From Puniceicoccales bacterium (lineage in GTDB: Bacteria; Verrucomicrobiota; Verrucomicrobiia; Opitutales; JAIRLM01), in contig JAITFC010000016.1 of NCBI GenBank assembly GCA_031281635.1, positions 1 to 8,700 on the forward strand: a DNA stretch of 8,700 bases, written 5' to 3'. Made by a program: the position numbers and the translations under genes. This document shows positions 1 to 6,709 of this stretch, one piece after another (position 1 is the stretch's first letter; every line of letters starts with the position of its first letter). Below the pieces are notes generated by a model. It did not search any database. It had not been told where the DNA came from and saw only the letters and a program-made list of their open reading frames with translations.

Positions 1-44
1 GTTTCCAAAGCCATTTCTCAGTCGATTTTCTGGAGTTTTGCCAT
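1..44 (-). CDS. Very short ORF at the left edge (8 codons, then TGA), possible leader or start of a cut-off gene
   Basis: On the minus strand an ATG at 44-42 is preceded by a strong Shine-Dalgarno (GGGAGGA, four bases before the ATG). It opens a frame encoding MAKLQKID, followed by TGA at 20-18. In the same frame, one codon after that stop, a second ATG (14-12) begins MALE and runs off the window. The start lies 72 bases downstream of the stop of the regulator gene at 117-1184 on the same strand, so it could be the next gene of that transcript. It could be a leader peptide coupled to a following gene, a gene with a recoded or mutated TGA, or a chance match. Nothing in the visible residues identifies a family. 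Confidence 0.2.
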
Positions 45-116
45 AGATTCCTCCCTGTCAAGATGTTTTCCGGAAGCCGTGGGGCCTGACCGCAGGAGGA
101 AATTTTTTGCAAGGTG

Positions 117-1184
117 CTAACTCTCATCTTGTTGTGTCGGCGGTTGAATGTTACTGGATTTGCGACATTTTTGAAGATATTTGCTCACAGCTTGTGGGCT
201 GATGCCGAGCAATTTAGCCGCATTCCCCTGGTGATCTCGCGACAGGAACAATGCGCGTGTGATAATTTTCTTGCGGGCATCGCGCAAAAAAAGATCCAAC
301 TGAAAGCCATCACCAAGTTCCACTGCGTCAATGAGTTTCATGTTTTTTTGCTTCCATTGTTTTATCAACTTTTCGTTGTAGTGCAGGACATCTCCTTGGG
401 ATGAGTACATTTCTTCTACGACTTCTTTTAGCGTGCGGAAATTTTCTTCATAAGAAGATTGCTTCATTTTCTCCAATGCACTCTTTGCGATACGTTTATG
501 TAAATCATTTTTCTGGTTTAAATGAGCTAGAATAGTCAAAATAGATGGGCCGACGTCCGCATTCCGTTGAACGATGTCTGGAAGGGCGATCGTTCTCTGG
601 CGCAACATATTTCGCACATTGGGCACCATGCAATCGAAGAGGCTATCCATGAAATTGATATCAATTGTCAAATAAAAGCGTATGTTGGTTTTTTCTTGCA
701 TATACTTCGAAAAGAGGTTCTTACACCACCGAGCGGGTAAAGCTTCCGGATGTAAAATGATAATGCCGGGACCGTACGCATTTGCAGCGGCGGCTACCAA
801 ATCGTCAACGCTAGCGTATTGTGGTGCAGATGCATGCTCGCGACAATCTAGAATTTGCAGAGACGTAGAACCACAGGTGCCAATGCGATGCAACAATTTC
901 GCAAAAGTTTTTTTCCCGACTCCAGCCATGCCGGCGAAGAGCACTGGAAGGCCATTCGCACTCACCTCTTCGACAGCGCACAATACCTTCTTTAGAGCGA
1001 TAGAGTTTCCGGAAATTTTCGCCTCACGCACCATTTCCTCGAAGGTTCGTGCGACATTGGCGCACAACATGTTATTACTATCGTGGAAGTTTTGAAAAAT
1101 CTCTTCGTCGATCAGACTTAATGCTGCGCACGATCGCCTTTCCATTGCGTGCTCTATAAACATATAAGAATTAAATAAATTCAT
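117..1184 (-). CDS. Degenerate sigma-54-activator-like AAA+ protein with C-terminal Fis-type helix-turn-helix
   Basis: A 355-residue protein laid out like the central and C-terminal parts of bacterial enhancer-binding proteins. A Walker A-like motif GMAGVGKK is at 85-92, where the family has GESGTGKE, preceded by a stretch resembling 'S.a...vl..ie.va..g.pVL..G' (about 59-85). The Walker B position reads IIILHPEALP (141-150), where activators have LFLDEIGELP. The GAFTGA sigma-54 contact loop is absent. Residues 190-220 resemble the 'R.DL.YRL....lPPLR.R..DI' region. A Fis-family helix-turn-helix lies at about 305-337 (ALFLSRDHQGNAAKLLGIS, then PQAVSKYL). There is no receiver domain, signal peptide or membrane segment. 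The ATG at 1184 has an AAGGAG 13 bases upstream, which is long; M8 or M14 could be alternative starts. It is divergent from mnmE. Inference: a cytoplasmic DNA-binding regulator that probably no longer activates sigma-54 promoters; target unknown. Confidence 0.72.
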   Translation of the reverse strand: MNLFNSYMFIEHAMERRSCAALSLIDEEIFQNFHDSNNMLCANVARTFEEMVREAKISGNSIALKKVLCAVEEVSANGLPVLFAGMAGVGKKTFAKLLHRIGTCGSTSLQILDCREHASAPQYASVDDLVAAAANAYGPGIIILHPEALPARWCKNLFSKYMQEKTNIRFYLTIDINFMDSLFDCMVPNVRNMLRQRTIALPDIVQRNADVGPSILTILAHLNQKNDLHKRIAKSALEKMKQSSYEENFRTLKEVVEEMYSSQGDVLHYNEKLIKQWKQKNMKLIDAVELGDGFQLDLFLRDARKKIITRALFLSRDHQGNAAKLLGISPQAVSKYLQKCRKSSNIQPPTQQDES

Positions 1185-1409
1185 AGGGATAGTGCATCTC
1201 CTTAAATATTTTGAAAAGTCAAGTTTTTACTGCAATTTTTTCCGTGTTTTTCTAAAGAAAGTTGCTAAGGCTTTTCGAAGTTTCCAAAATTCGTTTTTGG
1301 TGATATTTTTCGTCACATTTGCAGAAATATGGATTCCCATGGAAACCCTGAGAGTGCAAGATGTTAAAATTTTTCTCGCCGAGATCAAACTTTCGGACAA
1401 AACGGCGGT
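1185..1409. other. AT-rich divergent intergenic region between the regulator and mnmE
   Basis: This 225 bp stretch is strongly AT-rich, with many T runs on the plus strand, and must hold the promoters of both divergent genes. On the minus strand the regulator's only recognisable ribosome-binding sequence is AAGGAG (1203-1198), and TTGACT lies a few bases further upstream, but no -10 box sits at a normal distance from it. On the plus strand TAAAAT (1365-1370) could be a -10 for mnmE, again without a convincing -35. I therefore do not call specific promoters. Open frames in this gap on both strands show no family features and are probably due to composition. Confidence 0.5.
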
Positions 1410-2756
1410 GTGCACGCAATCAATCGCACATTTGTCGCACTTTCAACGCCGCAGGGAGTTTCCGGCATTGCCGTGGTTCGAATGTCGGGCGGACTGTGTT
1501 CCGATGTGTTTGAAAAAATTTTTGGCCATAGGCCTGTGCCAAGACGCGCACACTTCGGAATTTATCGCAATCTCATGGATGAAGAATTGGATGACGTAGT
1601 GGTCACCTATTATCGCGGGCCGAGCTCTTTCACTGGCAACGACATGCTGGAGATTTCATGCCACGGCAACCCTATCATTATCTCACACATTTTGGAAGAT
1701 CTGTGCGCGCGGGGATTTCAACTAGCTGAACCAGGGGAGTTTACGCGAACAGCATTCCTGAATGGTAAATTTGATCTTTCTCAGGCTGAAGCAGTTGCCG
1801 ATGTTATTCATGCATCGAGTGATGCGGCGCTAAAATTTGCTCGACGGCAACTTTCCGGTGCGCTTGGCCGAATACTCCTAGCACCGGAAAATACATTGCT
1901 AAGCCTTCTGGCACAAGTGGAAGCGTCCATTGACTTTCCCGAAGACATCTCCGAACGGAATGTCCCGCGAGCAAAAATAGCTGGCGTGCGCAATTCTTTG
2001 GAGCAATTGCTACGGACTGTCCGCCATCGAAATTGCCTGGAGCGAGGAGTTTCCGCCGTTCTCATCGGTGCACCCAATGCGGGGAAAAGTAGTTTATTGA
2101 ATGCATTACTCGGCCGAGACCGTGCGCTTGTCAGCGCCATTGCCGGAACAACGCGCGACTTTATTGAAGAGAGTATTGCATTGGGCTCGTGGCGATTAAC
2201 ATTGATTGATACGGCGGGAATTGGTGCCGCTAATGGCGAATTGGAAGCGCTCGCAGTGGCACGCAGCGTGGAGCGGGCGATGGAATCGGATTTGCTGTTA
2301 TGGGTCATAGATCGCTCAGATACAACTATTTGCGCGCCATTAGACTTCAGCCAATTGGCAAAACGCCGTGGAGTAATTATCCTCAACAAGAAAGATTTAC
2401 CGATGGCATTGGACGCAGGACATCCCCTGCTCACTGACATTCGATGGCCCGTCGTTGAAATATCCACAAAAGCACCCCGAGATATTGATACTTTGCGATC
2501 TTTTCTCGAGTGCCACGTCAAAAAAATAAATTTAGTACCGGACGAAGAAGAAATCCTCGTGAATTATCGTCATGCAGAACTCTTACGTGTGGCAATTGAA
2601 GCATTGCTATTAGCGGAAGATATAAGCGATAAATGCGAGGAGTTGCTAGCATCGGAGTTGCGGCGTGCAATTGACGCCATTGCCGCTATTAATGGAGCGG
2701 AAACTTCTGAGGCTGTCCTGGATCGGATTTTTAGTCAATTTTGCATTGGGAAATGA
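1410..2756 (+). CDS. mnmE: tRNA uridine-5-carboxymethylaminomethyl(34) synthesis GTPase MnmE
   Basis: MnmE (TrmE) works with MnmG to install the cmnm5 or nm5 group on U34 of tRNAs reading split codon boxes, using a folate-bound one-carbon unit and GTP hydrolysis. The 448-residue length matches the family (E. coli 454). The N-terminal folate-binding domain starts IAVVRMSGG and contains EISCHGNP (81-88) and the GEFT.RAFLNGK-like block (109-120). The G domain is complete: G1 GAPNAGKS 220-227, G2 GTTRD 246-250, G3 DTAG 267-270, G4 NKKD 326-329. The protein ends in the diagnostic CIGK with its catalytic Cys (445). The start is GTG: the frame is closed by TAA at 1365-1367 and no ATG lies between. 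No clear Shine-Dalgarno precedes it. It is the first gene of a plus-strand run, with the next gene 9 bases downstream. Confidence 0.98.
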   Translation: MHAINRTFVALSTPQGVSGIAVVRMSGGLCSDVFEKIFGHRPVPRRAHFGIYRNLMDEELDDVVVTYYRGPSSFTGNDMLEISCHGNPIIISHILEDLCARGFQLAEPGEFTRTAFLNGKFDLSQAEAVADVIHASSDAALKFARRQLSGALGRILLAPENTLLSLLAQVEASIDFPEDISERNVPRAKIAGVRNSLEQLLRTVRHRNCLERGVSAVLIGAPNAGKSSLLNALLGRDRALVSAIAGTTRDFIEESIALGSWRLTLIDTAGIGAANGELEALAVARSVERAMESDLLLWVIDRSDTTICAPLDFSQLAKRRGVIILNKKDLPMALDAGHPLLTDIRWPVVEISTKAPRDIDTLRSFLECHVKKINLVPDEEEILVNYRHAELLRVAIEALLLAEDISDKCEELLASELRRAIDAIAAINGAETSEAVLDRIFSQFCIGK

Positions 2757-2758
2757 GG
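2755..2758 (+). promoter_or_regulatory. Ribosome-binding site of the prepilin peptidase gene, overlapping the mnmE stop
   Basis: GAGG overlaps the mnmE TGA stop (2754-2756) and lies 7 bases before the ATG at 2766. This supports that start and suggests translational coupling of the two genes. Confidence 0.5.
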
Positions 2759-2765
2759 TTGCGCC

Positions 2766-3425
2766 ATGGATACGCTAATGCTCAACATAGTCTACTTAGT
2801 GATTGCCGTAATATTCGGCTATGCGTTTGGAGTTTTCGAGTGCCACATTTTTGGAAGCTTTTGCAGCAGAATAAACTACCGAACGCATAAAAGAATCGGC
2901 AGTGCACACAAAATTGCATTATTGCAAGGTTTGCTTTTCGGCGTTCTTCATTGGCTGCCATCTCCCGGACTACTGCTTAGGGCAACGCTCATTTCGCTGC
3001 TTTTTTTAGCCTCGCGCATCGATCGTATGTGCGGAATTATTCCTGACCCACTAACGATAGCTGGTGTAGTTCTTGGTTTGCTTTTTTCTGCACTTAATGA
3101 AGAAAGTTGTGCTATGCAAACACTCGTCATTTCCGTTGCGAAATCGGCGGAAGGTGGCCTCCTAGCATCGGCTATCCTATTGTGGATTGGGATTGTTTTT
3201 GAGTTCTTCACAAAGCGCGAAGGGATTGGCTTTGGAGACATAAAATTAATGGGTGTTTTGGGAGTTTTCCTGGGCTGCAGCGGTGCACTTCATGTGCTGT
3301 TCTATGCCTCGTGCCTAGCCCTAGTAATAAGATGCTGCTTGCGGAATTCTCTCCGCGAAAAAGTGCATTGCATGCCCTTTGCTCCGCATTTATTTTGGGG
3401 AACATTAATGCAAACCTTTTTCTAA
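2766..3425 (+). CDS. Short A24-family prepilin peptidase lacking the zinc-cysteine domain
   Basis: Integral membrane aspartic protease of the type IV prepilin peptidase family, which cuts prepilin-like leader peptides at the cytoplasmic face of the inner membrane. Several hydrophobic segments span the 219 residues. Both catalytic aspartates are in recognisable context: D86 in IDRMCGIIPD (85-94) and D158 in GIGFGDIKLMG (153-163). The C-terminal MPFAPHLFWG (203-212) matches the usual PFGPFLALG end. The N-terminus keeps a GSFCSRINYR stretch (30-39) resembling GSFLNVVIYR of PilD, but the following cytoplasmic zinc domain with its paired CxxC motifs is missing, so the protein is shorter than PilD-type enzymes (about 260-290). 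Inference: peptidase competent, probably without the N-methyltransferase function or with it altered. No pilin gene is visible here. It sits 9 bases after mnmE, probably in one operon. Confidence 0.85.
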   Translation: MDTLMLNIVYLVIAVIFGYAFGVFECHIFGSFCSRINYRTHKRIGSAHKIALLQGLLFGVLHWLPSPGLLLRATLISLLFLASRIDRMCGIIPDPLTIAGVVLGLLFSALNEESCAMQTLVISVAKSAEGGLLASAILLWIGIVFEFFTKREGIGFGDIKLMGVLGVFLGCSGALHVLFYASCLALVIRCCLRNSLREKVHCMPFAPHLFWGTLMQTFF

Positions 3426-3477
3426 AAATTGCACTTTGTTCTTGCGGAGTTCTGTTGATCCATTTCATTTGGCGCCA

Positions 3478-3945
3478 ATGGCCCGCGAAGTGCTTATTTA
3501 CTGCGAATTAGAGCAATTGCAGTTCGATGACGTGGAAGTTGCTGCATTTTTTACGGCGTTGGATGAACTTTACGCTGGACCTCAGGGATTGCTATCCGTC
3601 GCTTTTCTCCGCGATGATACTTTGCGGGAAATACATGCAGAATTTCTACGAGATAAGGAATCGACGGATGTAATCACTTTCCCCGGCGACATCGTGGAAA
3701 ACTTTGCCGGAGAAATTTGCGTTTCCGTCGACTACGCAGCAACTTACGCTGAAATTCATGGGAAAAATTTCGCCGAAGAATTAACTTTATATCTCGTTCA
3801 TGGCTGGTTGCACCTGTGTGGCTTAGATGATATCGAATTCGAAGACATCACCCGCATGCGTTTGGCAGAAGAAAGATCCATTACATTTCTCAAATCGCAT
3901 TGCCTTATGCCGAACTTCGTCATTGGCGAAAAAAGCACTTCGTGA
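3478..3945 (+). CDS. ybeY: Endoribonuclease YbeY (rRNA maturation factor)
   Basis: YbeY is a zinc-dependent single-strand endoribonuclease for 16S rRNA 3'-end maturation and ribosome quality control in the cytoplasm. From the ATG at 3478 the protein is 155 residues, the usual family length. An in-frame upstream TTG (3436) would add 14 residues without resemblance to the family and is not preferred. The block FLRDKESTDVITFPGD (56-71) matches the conserved 'LR..d.pTDVLSFP' with the conserved Arg58. The metal motif reads LVHGWLHLCGLDD (106-118), where the family has HGxLHLxGYDH, so the first two His (108, 112) are present and the third ligand is Asp118. No obvious Shine-Dalgarno precedes the ATG. 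It lies 52 bases after the prepilin peptidase and is followed by pgpA. Bacteroidetes YbeY also lacks the third His, as far as I recall, so loss of activity should not be assumed. Confidence 0.93.
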   Translation: MAREVLIYCELEQLQFDDVEVAAFFTALDELYAGPQGLLSVAFLRDDTLREIHAEFLRDKESTDVITFPGDIVENFAGEICVSVDYAATYAEIHGKNFAEELTLYLVHGWLHLCGLDDIEFEDITRMRLAEERSITFLKSHCLMPNFVIGEKSTS

Positions 3946-4045
3946 TGTGGTTAGTGAAATTTCGCAGACAACCATATCTGTTGGCAAATTTTTCACAATC
4001 CAAAGTTCTTTTTTACTTGAAATCTTTTCTCAGCGCGACGAACGT

Positions 4046-4564
4046 ATGTCCGTGCGACATCTACATGGAAAACGGTCCAGAAATTTCTGGCACTCCGCTA
4101 TTTTATTTTTTGGAACGTGCGCATTTTCTGGACTGCACCTGCCGGCACCCGGAACGGTGGGCAGTTTTCTGGGAATTTTTTTCTATCTCATCTTCTTCCG
4201 TGGCATGGATATAGTGGAATTTTTTATCGCCTATGCTGCAGCGATCATTTTCGCCATCTGCATTTGCGGCCGCAGTGAACGCATCCTGAGAGTGCGCGAT
4301 CCTTCCGCTGTCAATCTCGACGAATTTGTCGCCATGCCCCTCTGCTACTGGCCCTTAGACACTCTGCAACGGGCGCCGGAGTGGTTGGGTTGGAAGTTTT
4401 TGCTATTTGGCTTTTTTCTTTTTCGCCTATTAGATATTTGCAAGCCATTCGGTATTAATCGCTTGCAAAAACTTCCTTCCGGGTTGGGGATCGTCATCGA
4501 TGACCTGGCTGCCGCTGCCCTCACCGGCCTATTCTTGCCGTGCATTTTTTTGTGGTTACGCTAG
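4046..4564 (+). CDS. pgpA: Phosphatidylglycerophosphatase A
   Basis: PgpA is an inner-membrane enzyme that removes the phosphate of phosphatidylglycerol phosphate to give phosphatidylglycerol. The 172-residue form from ATG 4046 matches the normal size (about 160-175). Family signatures are in order: SGLHLPAPGTVGSFLG (28-43; family 'G..PkaPGT.Gsl'), then a membrane segment, LDEFVAMP (91-98; family 'WDEivG', acidic metal-binding pair D92/E93), FRLLDICKPFGINRL (126-140; family 'FRlFDi.KP.Pi..') and GLGIVIDDLAAA (146-157; family 'G.GvmlDDv.AG'), ending in a hydrophobic segment. The frame stays open upstream into ybeY, and a GTG at 3947 just after the ybeY stop would add 33 residues of unfamiliar sequence. 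ATG 4046 is chosen by homology and length, although no clear Shine-Dalgarno supports it. Confidence 0.92.
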   Translation: MSVRHLHGKRSRNFWHSAILFFGTCAFSGLHLPAPGTVGSFLGIFFYLIFFRGMDIVEFFIAYAAAIIFAICICGRSERILRVRDPSAVNLDEFVAMPLCYWPLDTLQRAPEWLGWKFLLFGFFLFRLLDICKPFGINRLQKLPSGLGIVIDDLAAAALTGLFLPCIFLWLR

Positions 4565-4872
4565 ATCTGCTTGCGCATCAGGTGATTGGCACGGTCAAAT
4601 GAAAAAATAACGAGCGGCAGCGGATTTTCTGTCGTAGCCGCCCGCGGGTTTACTTTTGGCTTTTCGCATAGGAGTAAATGTCTCACATTCTGTAACAAAA
4701 GTGTCTCAAAAGGCTGGACTCCACGGCCTGATTTGAAGAGATGCCCTGGACCGCCAAGCGTTACGGCGAACGGTCATAAAAAATTTGCGGAATTTGCATT
4801 TTTAGGCTTGTCAGATTGGGATAAAACGCAGATCCAAATTCGGGAAGGGATCCGGATCGTCGGAGTAGTGCC
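4565..4872 (+). other. 308 bp structured intergenic region upstream of tig
   Basis: No credible gene is visible. Potential RNA structures: a 6-bp hairpin CGGCAG/CTGTCG with an 8-nt loop (4615-4634, one G-U); a long stem-loop at 4704-4739 (TCAAA, AGGC, TGG paired with CCA, GCCT, TTTGA, loop ACT, two 2-nt bulges); and GACCG/CGGTC (4749-4775). None has a plus-strand T tract directly after it, so they do not look like normal terminators of pgpA. An AGGAG (4670-4674) precedes an ATG at 4678 that opens a five-codon frame, MSHIL, then TAA; the spacing is only 3 nt. TGTCTCA occurs twice (4679-4685 and 4702-4708). Taken together this could be the 5' leader of tig or a small RNA, but no known RNA family (SRP RNA, 6S, RNase P, tmRNA) is recognisable. 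Confidence 0.35.
4862..4865 (+). promoter_or_regulatory. Ribosome-binding site deciding the GTG start of tig
   Basis: GGAG lies 7 bases upstream of GTG 4873. The frame is closed upstream by TAA at 4822-4824 with no ATG or TTG between, so this site supports GTG as the real initiation codon of trigger factor. Confidence 0.6.
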
Positions 4873-6339
4873 GTGGAAATTGAAAAAGAAAAGCGGGGAG
4901 AGTTGGTATATTCTGTGAAATGCATATTCCCAGCCGAAGAGGTGGCCGAAATGCGCCGAAAGCTTGTGGCAAAATTTGCGCAAAGGGCGCGTCTACCTGG
5001 ATTCCGAGATGGGAAGGCTCCTATCGCCCTCGTGGAAAAGAAGCTGACGAATGAGATTGACGGTGAGGTGAAAGAGGCACTTGGTGCACAGAGTCGGGAG
5101 GCTATGCGAGCCGAATGGGGAGATGACATATGGCTCATTGAAGGGTTGCGCGTAGAAAATACGGAGGTGGAAACGACTACCGTGCAGATGGAGGTCATCC
5201 TGTTCCCGCAATTGCAGATACCAGACTATTCTAATCTCGATTTGCCTATCTTTGACACGGAGCCGCTAGATTCAGCAGTGCAGGAAGTGGTTGCCAATCT
5301 TCGCCGCCTTGGCCAGAATGTAGCAACGGAAAATCCTGCTGCTCAGGGAGATATCGTCTGTGTCAGCTATGACGCACAACTTCCCAATGGCGTAACATTG
5401 AACGATGAAAAAAGTAATGTTCTCTGTCACGGAGATGAGCTATGCCTTTCCCCGTGCGATTCGGAAGATGACAAATTTTCATTTCTCTATGCAAAATTAT
5501 ACGCTGAGGCCCTAGGCATGCGAGCTGGGGAGGAACGAATGGTTCGCGTGCAGTTTCCTGAAACATTTTGGGAAAGATCGTTAGCTGGCGTGAGTTTGGA
5601 CTACAATTTCAAAGTTTTGCAAGTGAAAACGACGATTTTCATCGACGAAAATAAGGACTTGCTAGCATTTCTGGGAGTGCCCAATGAGGAAACATTGTAT
5701 CGCAACATCCGTCAAAAGATCTTTCTTGGCAAACTACTTAGCGAAATGGGGCGACAGAGAGAATACATTTTGGATTATTTACTGACAAATACGCAATTTC
5801 CCGCAGTGCCAGCTAAACTTTATCAGCCGACCATTGCGATGGAGTTTGACATTTGGAATATGTCAGCGAATCTTGGGAAACTTCCGGAAGAAACTGGCAC
5901 GCAACCAACTGCGGAAATGGTTTCCAAGCTAGTTGAAAATGGGAAACGTGATGTTCACGCGTATCTTCTAGCTAAAAAAATTGCTCGCATGGAGAATATC
6001 ACAGTAACCGAAGAGGTTGTGTACATAGTAGTGCAGGATATGTGTGTGCGTTTTGGCATTGATCTTAGTGCGTTTGAAGCGTGTTTGGAACGCAATAAAA
6101 AAATGAGAAGCTGTATAAGTTTTAACGCGCACATTGCCGCAGTTGTTGAATATATCTTTAAGAAAAATTTTCGCAGAGAAAAACTGAAGTCTGGTCCGGT
6201 ATTTGAAGAAGCTATGCAATGGTTGAAAAATCGGAGTAATGTCGCGAATGACAGCGCTTTAGACGATTCAGCACTTTTTGATATATTGCAGAAAATGTCC
6301 ATGCAAAACTATGGCGACAACGAATCAAAAAATGCGTGA
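4873..6339 (+). CDS. tig: Trigger factor, ribosome-associated chaperone, with diverged PPIase domain
   Basis: Trigger factor binds ribosomal protein uL23 at the exit tunnel and shields nascent chains. The ribosome-binding domain is clear: residues 1-115 hold the signature LPGFRDGKAP (41-50), followed by the typical FPQLQIPDYSNL linker (111-122). Residues about 158-250 occupy the FKBP-type PPIase position, starting GDIVCVSYDAQLPNG and ending FPETFWERSLAGVSLDYNFKVLQVK. The usual 'GG.A....L.LGSG..IPGFE' core is not seen; LGMRAGEERMVRVQFPE (214-230) is the part still recognisable. The C-terminal helical chaperone domain runs to about 450, followed by a polar tail. At 488 residues it is longer than E. 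coli's 432. The start is GTG with GGAG 7 bases upstream. The usual clpP partner is not downstream; tRNA-Glu converges on it instead. Homology is confident; prolyl isomerase activity is doubtful. Confidence 0.92.
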   Translation: MEIEKEKRGELVYSVKCIFPAEEVAEMRRKLVAKFAQRARLPGFRDGKAPIALVEKKLTNEIDGEVKEALGAQSREAMRAEWGDDIWLIEGLRVENTEVETTTVQMEVILFPQLQIPDYSNLDLPIFDTEPLDSAVQEVVANLRRLGQNVATENPAAQGDIVCVSYDAQLPNGVTLNDEKSNVLCHGDELCLSPCDSEDDKFSFLYAKLYAEALGMRAGEERMVRVQFPETFWERSLAGVSLDYNFKVLQVKTTIFIDENKDLLAFLGVPNEETLYRNIRQKIFLGKLLSEMGRQREYILDYLLTNTQFPAVPAKLYQPTIAMEFDIWNMSANLGKLPEETGTQPTAEMVSKLVENGKRDVHAYLLAKKIARMENITVTEEVVYIVVQDMCVRFGIDLSAFEACLERNKKMRSCISFNAHIAAVVEYIFKKNFRREKLKSGPVFEEAMQWLKNRSNVANDSALDDSALFDILQKMSMQNYGDNESKNA

Positions 6340-6402
6340 AAGTGTACCCACAGTGCGTATGCGAGAGCGTTTTACGAAGGAGTTGCAGATATCTGACCAC
6401 AC

Positions 6403-6424
6403 CAGACGGCTTTGATGTCGTCTG
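6403..6424. terminator. Hairpin between convergent tig and tRNA-Glu, possible terminator without U tract
   Basis: CAGACGGC (6403-6410), loop TTTGAT, GTCGTCTG (6417-6424) forms an 8-bp stem with one G-U pair. It is the best hairpin between the 3' ends of tig (plus) and tRNA-Glu (minus), and therefore the natural place for a shared terminator. Neither strand has a T tract directly after it; the nearest plus-strand run is T6 at about 6467-6472. The call is weak. A 10-bp palindrome CAGATATCTG sits nearby at 6386-6395. Confidence 0.25.
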
Positions 6425-6504
6425 CAGCAGCTTCAAATTGTTGCCAATATGGTCTCTCCCATCTGCGAAGTTTTTTGCGCAACCCAGGGCATCCCCGTAA
6501 GTTT

Positions 6505-6579
6505 TGGCACCCCCACGGGGAATCGAACCCCGATTGCCGGAATGAGAATCCGATGTCCTGACCGTTAGACGATGAGGGC
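6505..6579 (-). tRNA. tRNA-Glu (anticodon CTC)
   Basis: A complete 75-nt minus-strand cloverleaf including encoded CCA (6507-6505). The acceptor is GCCCTCA paired with TGGGGGT, with G discriminator; the first pair is G1-U72. The D arm begins GTCT and ends AGGAC as in other tRNA-Glu. The anticodon stem TCGGA/TCCGG carries loop TTCTCAT, giving anticodon CTC, which reads GAG. The T arm CGGGG-TTCGATT-CCCCG is perfect. Upstream on the minus strand a TTGACA (6625-6620) could be a -35, but the nearest -10-like TATCCC (6605-6600) is only 14 bp away, so the promoter is uncertain. It is divergent from tRNA-Tyr. Confidence 0.97.
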
Positions 6580-6709
6580 GCAACCTTCGCGGATCGCATG
6601 GGATAAGAAAATCACTCTTTGTCAAACAAAAAAAAGATCGAGTTGGTTTGGTGGTGTTTTTTTGCAAACGTCGGCCACACGCAGCTTTTGGAAATCTCCA
6701 AAAAAGTGC

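Noticed and set aside
1192..1599. Open frames on both strands between the regulator and mnmE (plus 1192-1599, minus 1415-1227)
   Set aside because: They lie in an AT-rich promoter region, overlap mnmE and show only compositional runs of Lys, Phe and Arg.
3436..3477. Upstream TTG start for ybeY
   Set aside because: The extra 14 residues do not fit the family; ATG 3478 gives the standard 155 residues.
3947..4045. GTG start for pgpA directly after the ybeY stop
   Set aside because: It would close the gap, but the added 33 residues are unlike PgpA and the length would exceed the family norm.
4641..4648. CCCGCGGG palindrome followed by a T-rich stretch as a pgpA terminator
   Set aside because: An 8-bp palindrome without loop cannot form a terminator hairpin, and the T tract is interrupted.
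4586..4918. 110-codon plus-strand frame between pgpA and tig
   Set aside because: It needs a TTG start, overlaps the well-supported tig start, and shows no family features; the region looks like a leader instead.
6372..6599. Minus-strand 75-codon frame through tRNA-Glu
   Set aside because: It translates the tRNA itself; the rest has no recognisable motif.
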